Shown here: positions 56,638 through 64,000 of the stretch, one piece after another
How positions within the stretch are numbered: position 1 is the stretch's first letter
Layout: every line of letters starts with the position of its first letter
Assembly (NCBI GenBank): GCA_015501605.1
Contig: JADNRZ010000002.1
Coordinates: 2,356,001-2,420,000 of the forward strand
DNA: 64,000 bases
Direction: 5' to 3'
DNA from: Panaeolus papilionaceus
Lineage: Eukaryota; Basidiomycota; Agaricomycetes; Agaricales
The notes under the pieces: model-generated
Databases searched by the model: none
Told to the model about the DNA's origin: nothing
The model's input: the letters and a program-made list of their open reading frames with translations, nothing else
Program-made: the position numbers and the translations under genes

Positions 56638-59362
56638 CTACATTTCGTTGCGGATAGGCTCATAATTCCGATGCCGCCACCTTCTGTACAGATGCATGAA
56701 CCATTCGAACGGATGAGCATCTACGCTCCCTCCTCCTCCAATCGAACGTGAACTATGAACTGATCGTCCAGCTCCAGAGTTGGCCAGCAACGAATTCGTC
56801 TCCGACGCGTTCTCCAGTCGTTCTTCCAATTCATCTAGAATCACATCAAAGATTAAAAATAAGAGATCGTGTGAGAACCTCGCCGGCAACATCAGCATAC
56901 ATGTAACTGGCAAACCTTCTCCGAAGACTGCATCCATTTCCTCCAATGGAACGCCTTTGGTTTCGGGGTAGACTATAGACCAAGAATGAACAACCGGCGT
57001 GTGTCGTGAAGCAGAAGAGACGTACCAAAGTATACTATTACAATGTAAGTGGTCGATCAACAACCCCAATGTGTGAGGAAAACGGGCATCTTACCGAGAA
57101 CAAAGCTGCAAATGCAAAAGAAGCCGTGCATGGGGTATAACCTCCACCGAATAGTCTCTTGCAAGTAAGGTGTGACTTCTCCAACGAGCCAATTAAACGC
57201 CCAGTTGGTAGCTGTAGATAATGAGACACCTTTAGCTCGAAAAACAAGGGGCATAATCTAAAGTCATCATCTTTAGCTCAATTTTGACGGTCGAATATTT
57301 AAAACTTGCTTCAGGAGGATAAAGCCAAGGGATAGGGCCCCAGCTGTAAACACGACAATTAGTATTCGACCGAAAAGCAGTAGCTTAATGACATTTTACC
57401 TATACCCAAAGGCCGCATTGAATATAATGACGCAGAGAACCACTGCATTTGGCGTTTGTGGCACGTCGACGTACATCCACCAGCCAGTAGCCATAAGAGC
57501 GGCTGCCATCTTTTCATAACTGTGTCAATTCTTGACGGGCAGAGGGGCAGTGAAACAAAATACGAACCACGACAGCTCCAGAAAGTAGGATAACTCGACG
57601 TCCCCATCGGTCGACGAGATACCAGCTGGCGGATCGATCAACTTCGAAACAACATTCGATGGAAACAGGTTTACATACGTTGGAATAGTGCTGAGGATGT
57701 AAATAACCGAGTTTATACCCGTCATCAAAATTGCTTCTCGTCCAATCCAGCCTGCATCTAAACGTTTGGTTCGAAGTCAGTTTGGTTCGATCAGTAGGGA
57801 GTTGTCATTTAACGTGCCTTCAAATACCCGTGCTTTAAGTCCGGACTGTCAGTCTGAGCTCATACGAGAACGATTGGAGGGGCCGCCTTACGTGCATAAT
57901 ACGATATAACTATCGAAACATTGAGCCAAACTACGAAAGGCAAATATGCATTGCACTAACCATTGATTCCATTCTATACCATTCAGCAAACATCACACAA
58001 ATCAGCCCTCGGACCAAGTCGTCCTTCCAAAGAACGACAGCTTGTATACAACGCACCAACTGAGCGAACGCTTGAGAAGACATTGCCAACAACACGCGTC
58101 GTTGGTACTTCCGCCACATGACACGATACGACCTCTCTTCTCCGGACTCGCGCTACAAAGGAGTAGCGTGTTTGAGTGGCCGGGTTCAAGTAATGAAGGA
58201 GATGGAGGCATGACGCCTGAGGAACCGGCGAGAAGACGCACCTCTTCTCGAACCTTGTCCTTAATTTCCCGGTATTCCGCAACCGCGACTGGATCATTAC
58301 TATCTCCTCCATGGAGGTCAGCAATTACTTGCATCCCTTCCATTTCTTTGTTATTATCGATGAGCCACCTGTTGACAGTGAAGGTAAGTATGGTCTGTTA
58401 GTCTTGTTTCATCATCGAATGCGTACCGCGGACTTTCAGGAATTAGAAAAGATCCAAAGGCAAGAATAGAACCAATGACACATTGCATGAAGAGTGGTAT
58501 CCTCCATGAAAAGTCGCTTTCAATAAAGGAGCAAAAGTAGTCCGTCCACTAATCCGATTATGAGCGAGTTATGGTTGATCGAGATTAAAACCACATACAA
58601 CGGAAGAAGAGTAGCCAACAATGTTGCACGTAAATTCGACGCATGCCAGGGCGCCCCTCTATTTCACCCTTCAGTAATATTTTTTTTGGAGTCAATAAAC
58701 ACACGTACATGGTTTGGAGGCGATATCTCGCTCTGATAAATTGGCACAATGGTTCTGAGGATGCATCAACATTTCTGAATCATTTCAGCAATCGAAATGT
58801 TACTTACGACAAAAGGCCGACGCCAAAGCCACTAATGATACGACCGACAACCATGCTCCAAAAGCCGATTGTAAATGTTTGAACGGCACCGCCTACCGTA
58901 AAGACGACAGCACCAATAAACAGTGTACCCCTGCGACCAACCGTGTCTCCAATTCGACCAGCGGCGACAGACGTTACTAAACAATGGAAAGTCAAGGATG
59001 GTCTCAGCGCTGCGGTCAGCCTCGAAAACTTTAGAACCTACTAAAGGCGCCGATTTCTAGCACGGCGACCATGGTCCCAACTTCGATGGCAGTGGGTTCA
59101 TTAAAGTAAGCCTTAAAGTACGGGCCTGTGATTATGCCACTCATGACACTGAAAAATAAAAGTAGGCGTCTATCAGGATTTGTACCAAAAATACTTGCAA
59201 TTGAATTGGTGTACCCTTGATCGTAACCAAACTTCTCATAGTGAATACACGGTTTGTCCAAATGGTAGATAGGAGGTTGTGACGTACCAAGAAGACGCCG
59301 AGGCTCACAAAGAGGGATATGCTATACAGCAGGCGTTGCCCGACGAGCTTCGTGCGGGCCAT
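56638..59362 (-). CDS. Sugar transporter, MFS sugar porter family
   Basis: Twelve-helix proton symporter of hexoses in the plasma membrane. Start MARTKLVGQRLLYSIS, then FLFGYDQGVMSGIITGPYF, DTVGRRGTLFIGA with the family GRR motif, GRIISGFGVGLLSTIVPIYQ, SEISPPNHRGAL, PESPRWLI (split by an intron after the Arg), AFAQLNGINVISYYAPLIFE (the QQxxGxNxxxYY equivalent, here Q-L-N-G-I-N), SNVVSKLID-type loop and the C-terminal PETKGVPLEEMDAVFGE. The loop between helices 6 and 7 has DLHGGDSNDPVAVAEY. The C-terminal tail is long and Ser/Gly-rich. More than fifteen short introns. First intron acceptor gives FGYDQG, next intron splits immediately after GYDQG. Divergent from the MIM2-like gene, 225 bases apart. 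Confidence 0.93.
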
Positions 59363-59587
59363 AATGACAAAAACATGCACTGGTTGTTGTGAAAAATGTG
59401 GAAGGAAAACAACGATGTTGGTGGACGATCGTTGAAACCATTGGGGCTTGCCAACTGGACTTGGGTGGAGCGTCTATGATCTTGGAGTCCATAAAAGGAA
59501 ATAGATGTTTACACGGGAACAGTTCTCGTGAACACACACAGTCACACTGACAGTCCCGGCTTTGATTTATATCCTCCACCAACCTAC

Positions 59588-59897
59588 ATGTCCGACATCT
59601 CGCTGGACGACGCAGCATCAATATCTTCTTATGACTCTGAAGAAGAATATAAACTAGCGCAGGAGGAATGGGAAGAAAGCCTTAGACAACTCCAACAACT
59701 CTTTTCCATTGTCCTTTTGCCCTTCTTCGGCAAATGGTTAGGCAGAAGGTGGAGTCACATCGGTCTGTGTTCTCTGTTGCGGTCCATCTTTGGTTATTAC
59801 TCATTTCTTGATAGCATATGCGCGATACCTTCGCGTTGGTTTGGGGAAGAGCTTCTTCTTTGGAGAAGGCAAAGTGTTTAGGACTGCGAAATCATGA
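59588..59897 (+). CDS. MIM2: MIM2-like mitochondrial outer-membrane import protein
   Basis: Mim2 with Mim1 forms the outer-membrane complex that inserts alpha-helical proteins. Two exons (59588-59762 and 59815-59897, intron of 52 bases) give 85 residues, close to yeast Mim2 in size. Start MSDISLDDAASISSYDSEEE, then the conserved block LAQEEWEESLRQLQQLFSI, LLPFFGKWLGRRWSHIAYAR (membrane segment ending in Arg-rich turn), and a short tail GLGKSFFFGEG. The donor GTCTGT is atypical. Reading through the intron would give a different C-terminus, so intron retention is possible. Assignment rests on the acidic N-terminus, one membrane span with a Gly-Lys-hydrophobic-Gly-Arg-Arg turn and the size; it is a family-level inference. 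Its 3' end lies 30 bases from that of the PPR gene. Confidence 0.65.
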
Positions 59898-59927
59898 ATA
59901 CAGGTATGTAATGTTATGTTGGCTATA

Positions 59928-62120
59928 TTAACGATGTTTTCTAATATCATTCATTAACTTTTGTAGTCTATACGAAGGCTCGTGCCCGCTTTCAAGCATT
60001 TTTGTGACCATGGCGCTCGCCAGTGCCCATTCTTTCCTTTGCATCAATCCAGCAAGCAATAGATACCACGTCGTCTGTACCCGCGGGATCCCTTCGCGCA
60101 CCATGTCCTCGATATACGCAATGGCATCCTGATGTGCTTCAGGATCTGGAGAGCTGAGACAAGATCGAATAAGAATGTGATAAGTTGGAAGTCGGAATGT
60201 GAGTTTTAGTCGTTTCATTCGTCGGACAAGTTCCTTTCGCAATGCGTCCGCTTGGTGGCGTGGAAGCCACGAAGTCTGAGCGCGATACAACCCCGCCAAA
60301 ATTGAGGTGTAGGTCACCTCGTTGGGCCGGATGCCTTCATCGTGTTCCATCTTGTCCAACATCATCAACGCTGCTTTGAGATTCTCCATGGTGTGACCCC
60401 TCATTTGATGGTCGATGATGGCGGTATAAGTCGCGACATTGGGTTGGACCCCTTGCTTACGCATGAGGCTTAGAATGGTTGAGGGAGCGTCAGATTTGCC
60501 GACCTGCAGCAGCGCCGTTAGGATGGTCGAAAATGTGACAACATCTCCAGAAATGTCCTCCTCTGACATGCGATTTACGATACTCGACAACGATTGGAAA
60601 TCGCTCTGCCGGGAATGGTAGGCCATGAATGTATTATACGTGACAACGTCCGGTTTGGGGCCTGATTTTTGCATTTCCGTAAGGAGTTCTGATGCTTCTT
60701 CGAAACGGTTCAAACGGAGCAAACCGCGTAAGACAGTGTTATAAACCGATAGCGTCTTTTCCGTATGCATTTTGAATGACTTTTGGTACTCTTTGAATCG
60801 GTTTAGTCCCTCGTCCGGAAGCTGATCGTCGAAAAGCACTGCAATAATGGCGCGGTATGACAACTCGTCAGGTTTGATACCTGCTTGCAACATGGTGTTC
60901 CATGTCGTCATGGATTGCTGAGAGTCTCTGAGGTCGGCATAGGTGTCCAAAAGTGCGGTCCACATTGTAACGCCAGGAATGATGTTCAACTCCTTGAGAT
61001 CGATCCACACCTTCGCTGCCAGGTCCGCCCGTTCAGCCTTAATGAAGGCGGTTTGAAATGACGTCCATCCAACCTCCGTCATTGCGTATAACCGGGTTTC
61101 GGAAAGTTCTTCTGGCCTCGCAGCAAGGTAAGGCTCATGGCCCGAAATGCCTTTGAGGATTGAACTGTATATCTGTTCGAGTGCTTTGACTGCGTTGGCT
61201 TGACCGAGATTTGTTATATGCCGCGACAATGCACCTGGACGGGCGACAAGACTGGCAGTCGATAGGCGGTGCAGGTATTGTTCGACGCGTTTCTGCAGAG
61301 CTGGATCGGATCCGAGACGGCGAATGTGTTTTATTTTGTGGGCACCGGAAATACGAGCATCAGCCGCTATATATAACTTTAAGGCTCCAGAAAAAGAATC
61401 CATCATCGCATGTGCTGCAATAGCGGCAATAAGGACCGCCATTTGGTCCTGGTCGGTACCGATATTCTCTTGTTCTTCTTCAACAACAACGACGGAAAGG
61501 ACATCGTGCGGTTCGGTTTCCTCTTGTTTAGGAATAACGTTAAGATTTTGACTATATGTATCATAGAGAGCAATTACGGCCTGTGGCTGCTTCTTCTCGA
61601 TATGGTAGAGCATGCAGGCGGATAACGCGGTGCAGGATGTAGCACTGACTGAAGTCGCGTATTGTTCTGCTAACGCAAGTTGCCCTTCATCCAACTGTTG
61701 CATCATACGGGGGTCTCGAAGTTGGGTCATAAAAAGCCATCCAATATCCTGTGTAAGGTGGTCCGGAAGACGACAGTGGGTGGCAGCCTCTTCTGGTAGG
61801 GTACGACGGTGGTCATCGAACAATTTCCAGTTCTTTAAGGTTGAGACGAGATCCTTGGAACGAACACTTCTTTGTAGTTGTGCAAGATAGGTATTATATT
61901 TGTCCTTTGCTGGTTCTGGTATTGAAGAATGACGAGAGTGTGAATGGGCTAGAATTTGTTCCCGAATTTTACGATGGAGGTTTGGGTCATCGCGGGTAGG
62001 TTGTTGCTTATTTGCTGATAGTGTCCAAGCATTCTTTGAAAAATTAGCGCGACATAAGACTGAGGGCGCTAAGAAATCCAGTAAGCCAGCTGTTGTATGC
62101 TTTGGAACTCGAGTGATCAT
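59928..62120 (-). CDS. Mitochondrial pentatricopeptide repeat (PPR) protein
   Basis: Organelle RNA-binding protein of 730 residues without introns. Start MITRVPKHTTAGLLDFLAPS is basic and hydrophobic, a probable targeting peptide (a TTG further upstream is rejected). Central and C-terminal half carry typical 35-residue PPR units, for example PDELSYRAIIAVLF, KTLSVYNTVLRGLLRLNRF, PDVVTYNTFMAYHSRQSDF, DVVTFSTILTALLQVGKSD, PNVATYTAIIDHQMRG, PNEVTYTSILAGLYRAQ. The first third is helical but less clearly repeated. The target transcript cannot be inferred. It is divergent from PPIL2 with only 86 bases between start codons and convergent with MIM2 at 30 bases. Confidence 0.9.
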   Translation of the reverse strand: MITRVPKHTTAGLLDFLAPSVLCRANFSKNAWTLSANKQQPTRDDPNLHRKIREQILAHSHSRHSSIPEPAKDKYNTYLAQLQRSVRSKDLVSTLKNWKLFDDHRRTLPEEAATHCRLPDHLTQDIGWLFMTQLRDPRMMQQLDEGQLALAEQYATSVSATSCTALSACMLYHIEKKQPQAVIALYDTYSQNLNVIPKQEETEPHDVLSVVVVEEEQENIGTDQDQMAVLIAAIAAHAMMDSFSGALKLYIAADARISGAHKIKHIRRLGSDPALQKRVEQYLHRLSTASLVARPGALSRHITNLGQANAVKALEQIYSSILKGISGHEPYLAARPEELSETRLYAMTEVGWTSFQTAFIKAERADLAAKVWIDLKELNIIPGVTMWTALLDTYADLRDSQQSMTTWNTMLQAGIKPDELSYRAIIAVLFDDQLPDEGLNRFKEYQKSFKMHTEKTLSVYNTVLRGLLRLNRFEEASELLTEMQKSGPKPDVVTYNTFMAYHSRQSDFQSLSSIVNRMSEEDISGDVVTFSTILTALLQVGKSDAPSTILSLMRKQGVQPNVATYTAIIDHQMRGHTMENLKAALMMLDKMEHDEGIRPNEVTYTSILAGLYRAQTSWLPRHQADALRKELVRRMKRLKLTFRLPTYHILIRSCLSSPDPEAHQDAIAYIEDMVREGIPRVQTTWYLLLAGLMQRKEWALASAMVTKMLESGHEPSYRLQKLMNDIRKHR

Positions 62121-62206
62121 AGTCAAGAGTCAAGGGAAAAGAGAGTGTCTAAATTTTGACCGGTTTAGGAAATTAAGTAAGTGTCATCGCTTCAACCACA
62201 ACCACC
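62121..62206. promoter_or_regulatory. 86-base divergent promoter PPR / PPIL2
   Basis: Only 86 bases separate the ATG of the PPR gene (minus) and that of PPIL2 (plus). There is no CCAAT or TATA. The elements for both must overlap in this stretch or reach into the coding sequences. Confidence 0.6.
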
Positions 62207-64000
62207 ATGGGTCACGGAAATTCAGACAAACTATACATCACTCATGCAGAACACGCTGGTCTTCATGGTTCTCATTCTTCTTCAACAGGTTATAAAGCGT
62301 ATGTATCAACTTATACACATGTTATCTTTCTAATATGAACTATCTATACAGAAAGGCCGAAGCACCACATCCAGGAGCTCGTACACCTTTCGATTGTTGT
62401 GCTCTATCTTTCCAACCATTCTCTCATCCAGTCTGTGCAAGAAATTCAGACGGCACAGGAGATGTATTCGATCTAGTTAACATTATTCCCTGGTTAAAGT
62501 TTGTCTTAATTTCAAATCCTCATCTCGTATTTTTACTGAAGGATGCTCAAGGCAGCACGACAATACTCACCCAATCACTAAAGAACCACTATCGCCTTCA
62601 GACCTTATCACTCTACACTACTCACGCAAAGAAGCTACAGGAGAAATTCATGACCCTATATCATTCAAACCTTTTAGCGAGCATTCGCACATTGTTGCAA
62701 TCGCCACAACTGGTAATGTCTTCCTCGCTGATAGTGTAAAGGGCGGAAAAGACTTGGTCGCCGATGTACCCTTCAAGAAGTGAGTCACTGTCTCATGAAA
62801 TATCTTCTGTTGTGTTTATTTGTGGTCAAGAACCGACATTATCACTCTTCAAAATCCGCATGGATTGCCTACCACATCTGGGGTCAAACCGGCTGTAACA
62901 TCCAAGGCTGAATCATCTGCTGTAACAAAACCTGCTCCATCCCCTGCTGTTGCGGCCGTGAAAGCCAAAGAAGCTATACCATGTAAGCTTCACCATTCTT
63001 TTGCCGTGTATTCTCTGAAGAATTATCCTAGGGAACATTTCACCGTATTCCAGTGGAATGGCAGGAGCATCGTTAACTTCGACTTCAGTCAGTGTAGCAC
63101 CAGGGTCCAGTTCTAAACTTCTTTGGGATGAGGTTCGTGTTTTTCAGCATACAAGTTATATAGGGTCTTATAACGAAGTGAAGGAAGAACTAATGTTCGA
63201 AGACATCTCCAAGCCTTTGAAAGGTAAAGGAAAGGAGAAAGACATTGGAAAAAGACGTGCCTATGTCCGCGTTGTTACTAGCTTGGGTGGTGCAAGCTTG
63301 AATTTGGAGCTATATTGCGAAAAGGTAAGTCGCTATCCAGATGGTTCCACAGGTAAATTTATGGTGATCTCTGTAGGCCCCCAAGACGTGTTACAACTTC
63401 CTTATGCTTGCTCGTAGTGGCAAATATAATGACTGTATCTTCCACCGCCTCGTTCCTGGGTTCATGGTGCGTCCTCTAAACTATGCCTGGTCGTGCAGCT
63501 TCTCAAATCGAGTCTAGATTCAAACAGGGGACCCGTCTGGCACTGGGGCAGGTGGAGAGTCATACTGGGGCACGCCATTCCGCGACGAGCATGACATGAA
63601 AGGTGCCGCGAGTCATGATAGTAGAGGGGTTCTTGCCATGGCTAATAAAGGAGCGAATACTAATGGGTATGCATGCCTTGTTACCAATGCTCCATAATCT
63701 GACCCTTATCCTTAGCTCTCAGTTTTATTTCACATTTAAACCGACCCCACATCTGGACAAAAAGCATACTGTATTTGGCAAACTGGTGGGGGGCGAAGAT
63801 GTTCTGGACACATTGGAAAAACTCCCAATTAAACCTGGCACAGAAAGACCCGCAAAGACAGTTCGCATAACTGAGATCATCATGTACGCTATTCTTGTTC
63901 CCGTTTACAGATTCTTGCCCCTTATGTGTCGAATAGCTACCAGGATCCGTTTGAGGACTACAAAAAGCGTCTACAAAAGAAATTGGCCAGAAAAGCAGAG
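62207..64000 (+). CDS. CYP8: U-box cyclophilin PPIL2/CYP8 (3' end outside the window)
   Basis: Nuclear peptidyl-prolyl isomerase with an N-terminal U-box, linked to the spliceosome and to ubiquitylation. Start [19 protein letters not shown]-box-like core [58 protein letters not shown] linker with Ala/Lys-rich sequence follows. Cyclophilin domain: GYVR-like [95 protein letters not shown]. The catalytic Arg (FHRLVPGFM) and Gln are present, but the position of human cyclophilin A Trp121 is His (PHLDKKH), so weak cyclosporin binding is expected. At least nine short introns. The last visible residues are the Lys-rich [19 protein letters not shown]; the stop lies beyond the edge. Confidence 0.93.

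Noticed and set aside
1..64000. Biosynthetic gene cluster around the P450 genes
   Set aside because: Neighbours are housekeeping genes (RhoGAP, UPS2, RBG1). No terpene synthase, polyketide or peptide synthase, or prenyltransferase core enzyme is present.

Overview
The window is nuclear DNA of a filamentous basidiomycete, most likely a mushroom-forming agaricomycete. Genes are dense, alternate strands freely, are cut by many introns of about 48-65 bases with GT..AG ends, and each encodes a recognisable fungal protein. I assign 26 protein-coding genes; the first (5' end) and last (3' end) run off the window. I saw no transposon, rRNA, convincing tRNA or CRISPR array. Coordinates below are genomic spans from start codon to stop codon, introns included.

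Layout. 1-17.4 kb: prenylcysteine oxidase (partial), ammonium transporter, octanoyltransferase LIP2, F1-ATPase assembly factor ATP11, a peroxisomal ABCD half-transporter, lipid-transfer protein UPS1, Golgi GEF subunit RIC1 and a PIF1-type helicase. 17.5-29.5 kb: an F-BAR/RhoGAP protein, two convergent cytochromes P450 (one is ERG5/CYP61), a small mitochondrial helical protein whose exons are all short, UPS2, and the translation GTPase RBG1/DRG1. 29.7-44.8 kb: the osmostress MAPKKK SSK2, a multi-pass membrane protein of unknown function, the very long TFC3 subunit of TFIIIC, and a beta-carbonic anhydrase. 45.2-64 kb: TIP20/RINT1, a CSL (Su(H)/CBF1-type) transcription factor, a DUF4203 membrane protein, an MRH4-like mitochondrial DEAD-box protein, a sugar transporter, a MIM2-like outer-membrane protein, a PPR protein, and the U-box cyclophilin PPIL2/CYP8 (partial).

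This is mostly a housekeeping neighbourhood, not a secondary-metabolite or defence island. Eight of the 26 genes are predicted to act in mitochondria (LIP2, ATP11, UPS1, the small helical protein, UPS2, MRH4-like, MIM2-like, PPR). Both partners of the intermembrane-space phospholipid shuttle, UPS1 (phosphatidic acid) and UPS2 (phosphatidylserine), lie 15.5 kb apart and keep an intron at exactly the same codon and phase. The most unusual structures are four consecutive micro-exons (18, 16, 15 and 14 bases) that encode the first 21 residues of RBG1, a cluster of six HGATAR sites ahead of the ammonium transporter, and very short shared promoters and 3' spacers between mitochondrial genes.
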